Counted from the stretch's first letter, positions 27,977 to 37,185 are shown. The stretch is 62,500 bases of DNA from Chloroflexota bacterium (GCA_022821905.1 JAJECS010000008.1:1-62500); one strand, 5' to 3'. A program made the numbers and translations. The notes: generated from the letters alone by a model not told the origin.

Positions 27977-28070
27977 GGCGGTCCTTCGGCTAGGGACGGC
28001 TGGCGGGGCGAGTGTAGTTATTGATACAAAAATTCGCTACCGACGCAGTCTGGCGAGGACCTCCGATTGC

Positions 28071-29504
28071 TTAGTTGTTGAGGACCCAGAGGTCCTTTCC
28101 GCCGCCGCCCTGGCTCGAGTTCACCACCAGGCTTCCGCGGCGCAGGGCCACGCGGCAAAACGCCCCGGGAACAACGCGTGTCTGGCGCCCATTGAGCACG
28201 AAGGGCCGCAGGTCGACGTGCCGCGGTTCGAGGCGGCCGTCGATGAGACACGGCGCGCGGGACAGCGCGAGTGTTGGCTGCGCGATGAAGTCCGCCGGGT
28301 TGGCCCGCAACTCTTCGGCATAGGCCGCGCGCTCCGCGGGTGTCGCGTGAGGACCCACGAGCATGCCGTAGCCCCCTGACTCTCCCACGCGCTTGACCAC
28401 CAGGCGTTCCAGGTTGTCGAGTGTGTATTCGAGGCTTTCGGGCCGGCGGCAGAGGTGCGTCTCAACGTTCGCCAGGATCGGCTCTTCACCCAAGTAGTAG
28501 CGAATCATGTCGGGCACGTAGGCGTAGACGCTCTTGTCGTCGGCCACGCCGGTTCCGGGAGCATTCACCAGCGATACGCTGCCGCGCTTGCAGGCGTGGA
28601 GCAGCCCGGGCACGCCAAGCAGCGAGTCCGGACGGAAGACCAGCGGATCGAGAAAGTCGTCGTCGATGCGCCGGTAGATCACGTCGACCCGACGCAGCCC
28701 GGTGGTCGTGCGCATATAGACGACGCCGTCGTTCACGACCAGGTCGCGGCCTTCCACCAACTCCGCGCCAATCTCTCCGGCCAGAAACATGTGCTCATAA
28801 AAGGCGGCGTTGTAGACCCCGGGCGTCAGCAGGGCGATGCAGGGATCGGGCCGACCGGCGGGCGCCAATTCCCGCAGGGTCGTCTGCAGCAAGCGCCCGT
28901 AGTGCTCCACCTCGCGCACCCGAGCGCCGCGATAGATCCGCCGCAATCCGGACTTGATCACCTTCCGATTGGCGATCATGTACGAAACGCCGGATGGGAC
29001 GCGCAGGTTGTCTTCGAGCACATGAAAACCGTCGTTGGTGCGCACGATGTCAGTGCCGCAGATCGCCACCCAGACGCCGTGCGGCGGTGAGAAGCCGCGC
29101 ATTTCGATGCGGTATTGGGGACAGCTTCGGATGACATCCGCCGGGATCACCCCGTCGGCGACGATTCGGGCCTTGTTATAGACGTCTTCCAGGAAGCGAT
29201 TGAGGGCGGTGAGCCGCTGCGTGAGGCCGGACTCGATCAGCCGCCAATCGGCGCCGGAGAGCAGTCGAGGCAGGCAATCGATCGGAATGATCCGCTCCTG
29301 GGCTTCGGCCTCGCCATAGACCGTGAACGAAATGCCCTCATGCGAAAAGGAGCGGGTCGCGCGTTCCTGGACCCCGCTGAGCTCCTCGGAGGACATTCGG
29401 CACAGGGCGTCATAGAGCGTCCGGCAGTGATCTCGCGGGGTGCCGTCGGGCAAGAGCATCTCGTCGTAGACGGACGGGTCGAGCTCGTAGGTGTCGAAAT
29501 CCAC
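28071..29504 (-). CDS. Circularly permuted ATP-grasp type 2 protein
   Basis: A 477-residue ATP-grasp ligase-like protein of the DUF404/DUF407 pair. The N-terminal part carries RTLYDALCRM and ...FTVYGEAEAQERIIPIDCLPR. The central part has RGFSPPHGVWVAICGTDIVR and VLEDNLRVPSGVSYM. The C-terminal part has VVKRVGESGGYGMLVG, the likely nucleotide-binding loop, and NSSQGGGGKD. It probably joins a carboxylate to an amine with ATP. It is the first gene of the set followed by amt, alpha-E and transglutaminase. Start ATG 29504. Confidence 0.88.
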   Translation of the reverse strand: MDFDTYELDPSVYDEMLLPDGTPRDHCRTLYDALCRMSSEELSGVQERATRSFSHEGISFTVYGEAEAQERIIPIDCLPRLLSGADWRLIESGLTQRLTALNRFLEDVYNKARIVADGVIPADVIRSCPQYRIEMRGFSPPHGVWVAICGTDIVRTNDGFHVLEDNLRVPSGVSYMIANRKVIKSGLRRIYRGARVREVEHYGRLLQTTLRELAPAGRPDPCIALLTPGVYNAAFYEHMFLAGEIGAELVEGRDLVVNDGVVYMRTTTGLRRVDVIYRRIDDDFLDPLVFRPDSLLGVPGLLHACKRGSVSLVNAPGTGVADDKSVYAYVPDMIRYYLGEEPILANVETHLCRRPESLEYTLDNLERLVVKRVGESGGYGMLVGPHATPAERAAYAEELRANPADFIAQPTLALSRAPCLIDGRLEPRHVDLRPFVLNGRQTRVVPGAFCRVALRRGSLVVNSSQGGGGKDLWVLNN

Positions 29505-29614
29505 GCTGACGCCTTATCCGTGACGTAGGCCCAACGAGCCATGATCGGTGCGGGCCAATCGCCACGCTCCAATATTGCCACCCCGCCGGAATGCGGCGTT
29601 TGGGGCAGTCGCGC

Positions 29615-30298
29615 CTACCAGGCCAAGCCGACGGCGGTCGTCAAGAATTCCATGAAGGGCGTTGCCGTGCGACAGGCGTCCGCGTAGCGGTCGATGAAGT
29701 CGGGCGATGTGGCGTCGTCCTGCGTGAAGTCCGTCGACGCCACGAAGTCCTTGCGCTTCAGGTCGTCGATGTGCGGATGGTCGGCGTCATAGCCTCGCGG
29801 CGGCCGCTTGAGCGACTCACCCTCCAGGGCAAACGTGTCGGCGAATGCCTGGTCGGAAATCGCCTGCGTCCACCTGGTCGGATGGGCCACGATGGCATCT
29901 CGAATCTTCGTCAGCGTCTCCGAGGCCGGGCGCCAAATGCCCACGCCCGCGCAGACCTCCCCCGGCGCCAGGTGCAGATAGAAACCCGGACCGTGAACCT
30001 GGCGGCCCGTCTCGTGGCGGAAGTGCAAGGCGGCGTGGGTCTTGTAGGGGCTCTTGTCCTTCGAAAACCGGACGTCGCGGTAGATGCGAAAGATCGAGCC
30101 GCCATGTGCGCGCGGGTCCGCCACGAAGTGTGTGCTGATTTTGGGCAGGTAGGCGCCGAATTCGGCCACGAAGTCCGCCATCGGCTCGAGCACCACGGCC
30201 TGGTATCTCGCCTTGTGGGCCTGGAACCACTCCCGGTTGTTGTTCAACCGCAACTCATGCAAGAACTCAAACAGCTCGTCGCTGAAGTGCGCGTGTGC
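29615..30298 (-). CDS. DUF2461 (TIGR02453) family protein
   Basis: A 227-residue protein of unknown biochemical function. Family hallmarks are FLHELRLNNNREWFQAHKARY near the N-terminus, FRIYRDVRFSKDKSPYKTH, and GFYLHLAPGEVCAGVGIW. Start is ATG 30298, with GGGAGG about 10 bases upstream; GTG 30319 is less likely. Not obviously linked to its neighbours. Confidence 0.88.
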   Translation of the reverse strand, partial: AHAHFSDELFEFLHELRLNNNREWFQAHKARYQAVVLEPMADFVAEFGAYLPKISTHFVADPRAHGGSIFRIYRDVRFSKDKSPYKTHAALHFRHETGRQVHGPGFYLHLAPGEVCAGVGIWRPASETLTKIRDAIVAHPTRWTQAISDQAFADTFALEGESLKRPPRGYDADHPHIDDLKRKDFVASTDFTQDDATSPDFIDRYADACRTATPFMEFLTTAVGLAW

Positions 30299-30410
30299 CA
30301 TCAAGAGCTTGCCTCCCACCAGGGTCTGTCTGGGTCGTCGCCGTCGTCAGATGGTTGCGATCCACCCGCACCTTCGACTGACGACCATCGCATGGCGTGT
30401 GTCGGCGATC

Positions 30411-32606
30411 CTAGACGGACGTCGCCCCGGTCGCGGCGCCGTCCCCATCGGCGGCCCCGGCCAGCGCCGCGGCCGGAGGGTCCAGGGGCAGCTCGATAAT
30501 CATCTCGGTCCCCTCGCCCGGCTCGGATTCGACGCGGATATTTCCGCCGTGCTGCCGAACAATATCGCTGGAAATGGCAAGCCCGAGCCCGGTGCCCTGA
30601 TCTGTCGGCTTGGTCGTGAAAAACGGGTTGAAAATCTTGTCGATGATCTCGTCAGGCATCCCCATGCCGTTGTCCTTGATCCGGACCTCGATCTGCTCGG
30701 CGCCGCGTTGGGTCTTCAACCACAGCGTGGGGTAGTAGCGCTCGCCATCGGCGTCGGCGCCGCTGCGCCGCTTCTCGTCGGTGGCGTAGCAGGCGTTGCT
30801 CACCATGTTGAGGAAGACTCTGCCGAGATCCTGTGGCACCACTTCGAGCTCACCGACCTCCGCATCGAAATCTTGCTTCAGGTCGAGTTGGAACTCCGTG
30901 TCCGTCGCCCGCGCGCTGTGATAGGCAAGCCGCGCATGCTCGTCCAGCAGCCGGTTGATGTCCGTGGCCTGCCGATCGCCTGAGCCCCGGCCCATCATCA
31001 GCATGTCGTGGACGATGTGGTTGGCCCGCTCGCCGTGGGACCGGATGCGCCCGAGGTTGTCGGTCAGGTCGCCGGAGATTTCGTCAATGTACTCGCGTTG
31101 ATCCTCACTAATGCTCTCGGCTTCTTCGTCAAGGACCTCTTTCAACTCCACGATGAGCTCCTCGGACACTTCCGAGAAGTTCTTGACGAAGTTCAGCGGA
31201 TTCTTGATCTCGTGGGCCACGCCGGCGGTGAGCTCACCGAGAGCCGCCAGCTTCTGCTGCGAGACGATCTGGTCCTGAGCGCGCTGAAGGTCCGCAAGTG
31301 CGGTCTCAAGCTGATCGTTCTTGCTCTGGAGCTCGTTGGCCAGCTTTTCGACCAGGTTCAGTCGCTGAACTTCGAGCGCGTGCTGCCGGAAGACCTCGAG
31401 GGCGGCCGCCATCTCCGCGATCTCATCGCGACCGCTGAGCTCCACCGTCGTCTCCAGGTCGCCGCCGGCCAGGCGTCGCATCCAGTCCGATAGCCGCTGC
31501 AGCCGGCTCGAAAGAAAGCGACCGACGAAAAGCCACGCGATGAGAACGGCGCCGGTGACGCTGACCGCGCTAATGGCCAGCAGCAGGACGCGTCCAGTGA
31601 ATATGGCCTGCGTCGAGGCGCCGGTGGCCTCCTCCACACTGGCCTCCGCCGTGCTCACCAGGCTGTTGACTTCCGCGATGAGGTCCACGGTTATTTCCTG
31701 GTTGCTCGCCAGCAAGTCGCGCTGTCGAGCAACCAGCGCGAGCTCTGCGGCGAGGAGATCGAAGCCGGTTTCATCGCCGATACCAAGCTCCAGGAGCTGG
31801 TCGAACACCGGTGCGACTTCGGCGCGCAACTCGTCCGATTCGAGCGCCGCCAGGTTGCGCTGAATCCGGCGGGCGGCAGCCTCGAAGCGCTCCCGCAGCG
31901 CCTCCAGCAACGCGGGCTCCGACAGGATCGACGCGGAGGCCAGCAGCTGCTCGGCAATGCTGGCATCCGCTTGCATCTCGGCCAGGCGGCGATAGCTGCT
32001 GAATTCGGTTTCCGAGAAGTGCTCATTTCGCGGTGCGGGCGCTTCACCCAGGTTGCGATAGCCCGTCATGGCGTAAAAGAACTGGTCGTCGATGGCCGGA
32101 ATGACAACGCTGTCGAGTCGAAAGCGCAGTTCGGCAAGCTCCATACGCAGCGCCGCGCTGCGGTCGGTCAGGTCAAAGAAGTACGCCATATCCGCTTCGA
32201 TCGACTGGATGTTGGCGATCAGTGAATCGGCATGAGCGCGGATGCGCTGCACGCTTTCATCCTCGGCGGCGCCACGCTCGAGCACGGCCAGCTGCGCCTC
32301 GAGAGCTGCGTAGGCCTCGTCGATGCTGATGGCGACACGGGCGACGTCGTCGAGCGTTGGCGCCGTGGTGAGTCGCGGGGCGGCGGCGACCAGCGTGCTG
32401 CTGTAGTCGGCCACGCCGAACGCGGCGGCCAGCTCAGGCACGCTGCCCTCGTTGACACGGCTCTGTTCGTCGCCGACGCGATTGAAGGAAAACCAGCCGA
32501 CCAATCCCGCGGCGACCGTCAGCGCGACGGCGCCCCAGATGCCGAGGAGCAATTGGGTGGAGATTCGATAGCGGCTTGCCAGCCGACGCTGGATCCACGC
32601 GGTCAT
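30411..32606 (-). CDS. Membrane sensor histidine kinase with long periplasmic helical sensor
   Basis: A 731-residue kinase. The first membrane helix is about residues 21-41 and the second about 340-361. Between them is a roughly 300-residue extracytoplasmic, all-helical sensor like those of chemoreceptors. HAMP spans about 362-414, a coiled coil about 415-455, then the dimerisation domain with H465 (AGVAHEIKNPL). The ATPase domain includes LNMVSNAC, DNGMGMP and GTGLGLAIS. The gene overlaps the upstream binding-protein gene by 4 bases. So the binding protein is likely its ligand-presenting partner. No DNA-binding response regulator adjoins; the receiver-phosphatase at 34503 is the obvious output. 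Confidence 0.9.
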   Translation of the reverse strand: MTAWIQRRLASRYRISTQLLLGIWGAVALTVAAGLVGWFSFNRVGDEQSRVNEGSVPELAAAFGVADYSSTLVAAAPRLTTAPTLDDVARVAISIDEAYAALEAQLAVLERGAAEDESVQRIRAHADSLIANIQSIEADMAYFFDLTDRSAALRMELAELRFRLDSVVIPAIDDQFFYAMTGYRNLGEAPAPRNEHFSETEFSSYRRLAEMQADASIAEQLLASASILSEPALLEALRERFEAAARRIQRNLAALESDELRAEVAPVFDQLLELGIGDETGFDLLAAELALVARQRDLLASNQEITVDLIAEVNSLVSTAEASVEEATGASTQAIFTGRVLLLAISAVSVTGAVLIAWLFVGRFLSSRLQRLSDWMRRLAGGDLETTVELSGRDEIAEMAAALEVFRQHALEVQRLNLVEKLANELQSKNDQLETALADLQRAQDQIVSQQKLAALGELTAGVAHEIKNPLNFVKNFSEVSEELIVELKEVLDEEAESISEDQREYIDEISGDLTDNLGRIRSHGERANHIVHDMLMMGRGSGDRQATDINRLLDEHARLAYHSARATDTEFQLDLKQDFDAEVGELEVVPQDLGRVFLNMVSNACYATDEKRRSGADADGERYYPTLWLKTQRGAEQIEVRIKDNGMGMPDEIIDKIFNPFFTTKPTDQGTGLGLAISSDIVRQHGGNIRVESEPGEGTEMIIELPLDPPAAALAGAADGDGAATGATSV

Positions 32607-33907
32607 TGGGGCACGTCCCGCAGCGTCTCAGCCGGGTGATAGTTGGCGTCCGGACCGAGGACCGTGAGAAACACCTGGTCGGAGCCTTGATTGTCGCCCG
32701 CGCCGTAGCTCAGTCGAAATCCCTCGATGTCGTAGGGCTCGGAACTGCGAAAGCTCTCGAACAGGCACGCGCGGCTCACGTCGCGGCCGCAGCGTTCAAG
32801 CCCCGCAATTGCCAGCCGGCCCGCCAGATAGCCTTCGAAAGACACGAAGCCGGGAATAGCGTCCGGATCGTAATCCGCGAGCGCGCGGTGATAGGCCCTG
32901 ACAACCGGCAGGGAATCATCCGTTGGGAAGGGGACGACCTGGGTCACGAAGACGCCGGCTCCGCCCGCCCCCAGCTCTTCGGCAAGCGCGTTGCTGCCAA
33001 CGAACGAAACGGTCATGAAGATTGGATCAAATCCGGTCTGCCGGCCCCAGGCGATCATGGCGGCGACCGGCTGATACGCCCCAATGATGATCACGGCTTC
33101 GGGATCGCCCTGGCGCAAGTCCAGCAGCGCCCGTTTGACGGCGGTGGTATTGCGCGTGTAAATGCCAAGCGCGGCCATGTCCATGCCGCGTCGTTCCAGC
33201 GCCCGCCGGACCCCGTTGAATCCGGCCAGGCCGTAGGAATCGTCCTGGTAGAGCACGGCGATGCGCGTCACTCCCAGGTCCGTCGTGAGGCGATTCACCA
33301 TCTCCTCGGTTTCCTGGTAGTACGACGCGCGCATGTTGATGACGTTGTCCAAGGTTGCGGCGTCGCGCAGGAATTCGGCGCCGGTGAAGGGTCCGATATA
33401 GGGCACCCCGGCGGCCTTCGCGACCGGAGTTGCCGAGCGCGAGGTCGGCGTGCCCACGGCGCCGATGAGCGCAAAGACGTCTTGCTCGTTGATGAGCTCC
33501 AGCGTGTTGGTGGCGGCAGCCTCGGGTTCGTATGAGTCGTCGAGCCAGGTCAGGTCGATCTGGCGCCCATGAACGCCGCCCTGCTGATTCGCTTCGTGAA
33601 ACGCGGCCAAAATGCCGAGCCGCATGTTGAGACCCAGCTCCTGGGCGGGACCCTGGAACGCCGCCGATTGCCCAAAGAGAATGCGGTCGTCGGAGACGCC
33701 GGGCTCCCCATCGGCCTCGACCGCGGTTGCTGGTCCGGTCTCGGGCGTCGCCTCGCTGGTGGGGCGTTGGGCGTCGCCCTCGGACGTGGCGGCGTCGCAG
33801 CCGGCGAGAGCCACCCCGATCAAGAGCACCGCAATGCCCAGAATCCCCGTGAGGACGGTGCGCGCCACTCGCGCCTGATGCGTCGTCCGCCGCATCGGGC
33901 GAGTCAT
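32603..33907 (-). CDS. Liv-type periplasmic binding lipoprotein (branched-chain amino-acid/amide type)
   Basis: A 434-residue periplasmic binding protein type I. The N-terminus has positive residues, a hydrophobic run and the lipobox ALAGC. The mature domain opens ILFGQSAAFQGPAQELG and shows the family strands FALIGAVGTPTSRSA and IAVLYQDDSYGLAGF. No permease or ATPase genes of a Liv transporter are nearby. The gene is translationally coupled (4-base overlap) to the histidine kinase. I infer a sensing rather than transport role. Start ATG 33907; the frame is open upstream to 34003. Confidence 0.85.
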   Translation of the reverse strand: MTRPMRRTTHQARVARTVLTGILGIAVLLIGVALAGCDAATSEGDAQRPTSEATPETGPATAVEADGEPGVSDDRILFGQSAAFQGPAQELGLNMRLGILAAFHEANQQGGVHGRQIDLTWLDDSYEPEAAATNTLELINEQDVFALIGAVGTPTSRSATPVAKAAGVPYIGPFTGAEFLRDAATLDNVINMRASYYQETEEMVNRLTTDLGVTRIAVLYQDDSYGLAGFNGVRRALERRGMDMAALGIYTRNTTAVKRALLDLRQGDPEAVIIIGAYQPVAAMIAWGRQTGFDPIFMTVSFVGSNALAEELGAGGAGVFVTQVVPFPTDDSLPVVRAYHRALADYDPDAIPGFVSFEGYLAGRLAIAGLERCGRDVSRACLFESFRSSEPYDIEGFRLSYGAGDNQGSDQVFLTVLGPDANYHPAETLRDVPQ

Positions 33908-34092
33908 GCCCGACCGAATCAGGGCGACAGATCGGCCGCCATGCCGACCGCCGTCCCGGTCGGTCCGGAACCACGTTCGCCTATTGGTCAAGAGGTCCAA
34001 CATCGTCGATTCGGCGGTGCGTCAACGGTGCATCTCCTGCGTGCGTCATTCGAATCACACAGGCCGGGAATCTCTGCTCCAGTCACCGTCGA

Positions 34093-34506
34093 TCATCGGC
34101 GGGACACGAGGGTGAGATGGTTCTTGCCGTCCTCGTGTCGATAGTGCATCTCGTCCATCATCTCGCGCACGAAATAGATGCCGAGCCCGCCGATCGGACG
34201 ATCTTCGATCGCCGCGCCCACGTCGGGCTGCTTGGCGTCATGCAGCGGATCAAATGGCCGGCCGTCGTCGACGATCTCGATCGTCAGCGTGTCGTCTTCC
34301 GAAATCAGCGTGATATCGAATTCGTGCAGCCCCTTGTCGTGACCGTGATTCATGATATTCATGCCCAGCTCCTCGAGAGCCAGGTTCACGCGAAACACGA
34401 GGTCCGGCGGCCAGTCCTCCTGCTCGCCGAACTCCTCCACCGCAGCGGTGATTCGCGCCAACTCCTCGGCCTGCGTCTTGACCGTGAGCAACAGCTTGCC
34501 GCTCAT
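34093..34506 (-). CDS. RsbW-like anti-sigma/switch kinase (HATPase domain)
   Basis: A 137-residue GHKL ATPase of the anti-sigma kinase type. The N-box is ALEELGMNIMNHG, the G1 box is IVDDGRPFDP and the G2 box is IGGLGIYFVREMMD. Such kinases phosphorylate a STAS protein and bind a partner, often a sigma factor. It overlaps the SpoIIE-type phosphatase gene by 4 bases and the STAS gene is the next one up. This gives a complete partner-switching module, although no sigma factor gene lies in the window. Confidence 0.9.
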   Translation of the reverse strand: MSGKLLLTVKTQAEELARITAAVEEFGEQEDWPPDLVFRVNLALEELGMNIMNHGHDKGLHEFDITLISEDDTLTIEIVDDGRPFDPLHDAKQPDVGAAIEDRPIGGLGIYFVREMMDEMHYRHEDGKNHLTLVSRR

Positions 34507-35672
34507 GCCCCGGCCTCACGCGGACGGAATACCAGGCAGGTGACGTCATCGGACTGGGGCGTATCGCCGGCGAACGCGTGGACCGCCTCGAAGACTGTCC
34601 GGTTTGCTTGCTCGCAACCTTGCGGGGGATTTGCGGCAAAGACCTCGCGGAGCCGGTCAACCCCGAATTCCTCGCCATCCGCGTTCATGGCCTCGGTGAC
34701 GCCGTCGGTGTAGAGCACGACCGTGTCCCCGGTGGCAAGAGTCACGCTTCCCTCTCGGTATGGGAGTTCGGGCATCACGCCCAGGGCAATCCCGTCGGTC
34801 AAAGGAAGCTCGGTGGATGTGCCGTCGGCGTGCACCACCAGCGGTGTGTTGTGGCCGCCATTGGCGTAGGTGAATTCCCTGGTGGCCGGGTCATACACGC
34901 CGTAAAGGAGCGTGACGAACATGGCGGTTTCGTTGCTCTCGTTGAGCAAGTCGTTGACCTCGGCCAATACCGCGCCTGGGTCGCCTCGGCCAATCGCCGA
35001 GCCCTTGAGCAGCGTGCGCGTCGACATCATGAACAGCGCGGCCGGCACACCCTTGTCGGAAACGTCGGCAACCGCCAGACCAATTCGCCCATTTTCCAGC
35101 TGGAGCAGGTCATAGAAATCGCCGCCGACGTTACGCGCCGGCGCCATGTTGGCGAAGACTTCGTAGTCGTCGCGCACGGGGAATGTTCTTGGAAGAATCG
35201 ACTGCTGCATCTTGCTGGCAACGTCAAGCTCGTTTTGCAGCGAAACCAGCTTGTCGCGCGCCGCAAGGGCCGCCCGCCACTCATTGAGGTGGCGCATCGT
35301 CCGTTCAATGGTGACCTGCAGGTCCGCGAAGTCAACCGGCTTGGTGACGAAATCGAACGCACCGCGATTCATCGCGGTGCGGATGTTCTTCATATCGCCA
35401 TAGGCGGAAATAATCACCGAGCGAATGTTGGGGTTGACCTTGGGAATCTGCTCGAGCAGCGTCAGCCCGTCCATCTGCGGCATATTGATGTCCGAGAGGA
35501 CCATGTCGATTTCGTCGTCTTCGTTCAGACGGTCGAGCGCTTCCAGACCGTTGTGAGCAAAGATGAACTCGTACTTGCCGCGCCGGATACTGCGCCGCAT
35601 GCGCTGCAGCACGAGCGGCTCGAGGTCCGGCTCGTCGTCAACGACGAGGATTTTGCATGGCCGATCCGTCAT
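34503..35672 (-). CDS. Response regulator with SpoIIE-type PP2C phosphatase output
   Basis: A 389-residue fusion. The receiver domain (about 1-125) has acidic pair D12/D13, phospho-acceptor D61 (LSDINMP) and K111 (VTKP). A short coiled coil (about 125-165) leads into a PPM/SpoIIE phosphatase with NVGGDFYDLL, AVADVSDKGVPAAL, YANGGHN, LYTDGVTEA and SDDVTCLV. It would dephosphorylate the STAS protein when its receiver is phosphorylated. Start ATG 35672; the TTG two codons earlier is unlikely. Confidence 0.92.
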   Translation of the reverse strand: MTDRPCKILVVDDEPDLEPLVLQRMRRSIRRGKYEFIFAHNGLEALDRLNEDDEIDMVLSDINMPQMDGLTLLEQIPKVNPNIRSVIISAYGDMKNIRTAMNRGAFDFVTKPVDFADLQVTIERTMRHLNEWRAALAARDKLVSLQNELDVASKMQQSILPRTFPVRDDYEVFANMAPARNVGGDFYDLLQLENGRIGLAVADVSDKGVPAALFMMSTRTLLKGSAIGRGDPGAVLAEVNDLLNESNETAMFVTLLYGVYDPATREFTYANGGHNTPLVVHADGTSTELPLTDGIALGVMPELPYREGSVTLATGDTVVLYTDGVTEAMNADGEEFGVDRLREVFAANPPQGCEQANRTVFEAVHAFAGDTPQSDDVTCLVFRPREAGA

Positions 35673-35749
35673 GCCCAACTGCCGTTCTGACTACCTTGCA
35701 CTACCACTGCGGCTCTGGAGGAACGCGCCCGGAGAAGCGCGAGGATCAA

Positions 35750-36088
35750 TCAGGCGTTGACGGCAGCGATTGCCTCGGCCTGCGTCGAATGAACAGGGAT
35801 GATCTGGTCGAATCCACTGATCTTGAACACTTCGAGGATTGATCCCGCAAGCGAGCAGACGGCGAACTGCTTGTCCTGCTTGCGCAACTCCTTGGCCGCC
35901 AGCAAGACGACCCGAAGCCCGGCACTGCTGATATAGGAAAGCTGCTCGAAATCAAGGATAACGGCACTCTCACTCGCCTTGATCACGGCTTCCAACGCTT
36001 CCTGAAACTCATGGGCATTGGCACCGTCGACCCGGCCGTCGACCGTGGCAACAATAGCGCCGTCGTGCGATTCCCAGTTCGTGTTCAT
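35750..36088 (-). CDS. STAS-domain anti-sigma factor antagonist (RsbV/SpoIIAA-like)
   Basis: A 112-residue single STAS domain. The key loop reads QLSYISSAGLRV, with Ser55 the expected phosphorylation site; the usual Asp just before it is Ser here. Start is ATG 36088 with AGAGGG just upstream; the frame is open to 36160. It is the probable substrate of the kinase at 34093 and phosphatase at 34503, all on the same strand within 2 kb. Confidence 0.88.
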   Translation of the reverse strand: MNTNWESHDGAIVATVDGRVDGANAHEFQEALEAVIKASESAVILDFEQLSYISSAGLRVVLLAAKELRKQDKQFAVCSLAGSILEVFKISGFDQIIPVHSTQAEAIAAVNA

Positions 36089-36395
36089 TCCCTCTGATCC
36101 TATCCGGGTGGCCTGGAAGAGCGTTCGCCGCGACCCTTTCCACTGGGTGTCCGCGTCCATCGAAGTCGTCCCCTTGTCCCCAAACTTCCGTCAAGCATTC
36201 GCCGCGCCTGATATGGCGACCGCCCTCCGACCCAACGACATGCCTGTCCGGTCAGCTTGAGTCCGCCGACGGCGATCAGCCCCCGATGCCCAAACATCCG
36301 CAACGACGCCTCTCCGCCAGCTTGCGCGGATGGTAGCACTTCGCGCATTCGTCTCGTGGACCACTCCGCATACCCCTCGATGCGCCAGGAAGCGA
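36089..36395. other. Gene-free stretch
   Basis: 307 bases between the STAS gene and the VOC gene. It presumably carries the promoter for the STAS-phosphatase-kinase run on the minus strand. I see no convincing -35/-10 pair, RNA or short gene. Confidence 0.4.
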
Positions 36396-36839
36396 CTACG
36401 GCTGCTCCATGGCCGCTATGCGACGCACGACTTCTTCCATGTCGACATCCTCGACATGGCTGGCGATGGTCCAGTGGTTTCCGAAGGGGTCGACGACTCG
36501 GGCGGCGCGGTCGCCGTAGAACTGGTCGGCGGGCTCGGCCTCCGAGGTCGCTCCAGCGCTCACCGCCTGGGCGTAGGCGCTGTCCACGTCCTCGACATAG
36601 AGATGGAGCTTGGTGCTGGCGGCTGGGAAATCGGGCGGGGCGGCGTCCGAGAGCATCAAGATCGCGCCATCGATCTCCACTTCGGCGTGGCCAATCCCGC
36701 CCCCGGGCATGTCCAGCCGCATGCGCTCGACCGCACCGAACGCTCGAGTCAGAAAATCGATCAGACCAGCCGCATTCTCGACGATGAGGTAGGGCGTGAT
36801 CGCGGTGTAGCCGTCGGGGATGGGTTTAACGCGGGACAC
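36396..36839 (-). CDS. VOC-family protein (PhnB/glyoxalase-like)
   Basis: A 147-residue protein with the bleomycin-resistance/PhnB-like fold: ITPYLIVENAAGLIDFLTRAFGA, GHAEVEIDGAILMLSDA, KLHLYVEDVDSAYAQAVSAGA and the C-terminal DPFGNHWTIASH. These proteins bind metal or small ligands and no activity can be given. It stands alone beside the tRNA genes. Confidence 0.85.
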   Translation of the reverse strand: MSRVKPIPDGYTAITPYLIVENAAGLIDFLTRAFGAVERMRLDMPGGGIGHAEVEIDGAILMLSDAAPPDFPAASTKLHLYVEDVDSAYAQAVSAGATSEAEPADQFYGDRAARVVDPFGNHWTIASHVEDVDMEEVVRRIAAMEQP

Positions 36840-36862
36840 CGGGTCTCCTTCTCGCTCGAGGT

Positions 36863-36939
36863 TGGTGGGCCCTCGTGGATTCGAACCACGGACCTCGCCC
36901 TTATCAGAGGCGCGCTCTAACCGACTGAGCTAAGAGCCC
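36863..36939 (-). tRNA. tRNA-Ile (GAT anticodon)
   Basis: A 77-base cloverleaf including an encoded CCA. The acceptor stem pairs GGGCTCT with AGGGCCC (one G-T). The anticodon loop is CTGATAA, the T loop TTCGAAT is closed by CGTGG/CCACG and the D loop is regular. It runs opposite to tRNA-Ala 62 bases away. In many bacteria these two tRNAs sit in the 16S-23S spacer; here they do not. Confidence 0.97.
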
Positions 36940-37001
36940 AGAGCCCTGCGGATGGTATCAGAGCCCCGGACCGATCCGGCGCTACCCTAGAATCTGGCGA
37001 T

Positions 37002-37074
37002 GGGGATGTAGCTCAATTGGTAGAGCACTGCCTTTGCAAGGCAGGGGTTAGGGGTTCAAGTCCCCTCATCTCCA
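37002..37074 (+). tRNA. tRNA-Ala (TGC anticodon), integration target
   Basis: A 73-base cloverleaf: acceptor GGGGATG/CATCTCC, anticodon stem CTGCC/GGCAG around TTTGCAA, T arm AGGGG TTCAAGT CCCCT, discriminator A. CCA is not encoded; the next bases are CAG. Bases 37059-37075 are repeated exactly at 46530-46546, so the 3' end of this gene is the attachment site of the element to its right. The integrated copy restores the tRNA. A possible -10 (TAGAAT, 36988-36993) lies just upstream. Confidence 0.97.
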
Positions 37075-37075
37075 C
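37059..37075. repeat. attL core (left direct repeat)
   Basis: 17 bases (AGTCCCCTCATCTCCAC) covering the 3' T arm and acceptor of tRNA-Ala, identical to 46530-46546. Extending left, a further five matching bases (GGGTT) with two mismatches between them also align. Confidence 0.9.
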
Positions 37076-37170
37076 AGAGGGTTTCCCTTCGGTTCGGCTG
37101 GCGCCTGCTACTTCTGTTAGCGCGGCGTTCCGACTGCCGACCGTTCGTCTCCGTTCGCCGTGTTTTTTCT

Positions 37171-37185
37171 CAAAATATGAGCAGA
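37171..37185 (+). repeat. Candidate integrase arm-type site, left end
   Basis: The 15-mer CAAAATATGAGCAGA occurs here and again at 46463-46477, about 100 bases inside the left end and about 60 bases inside the right end of the element. A partial copy, TATGAGCAG, follows at 37188-37196, 12 bases after the first. AT-rich repeated sites near both att cores are what a bivalent tyrosine integrase binds. Between the tRNA and 37171 I see no gene. Confidence 0.55.
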
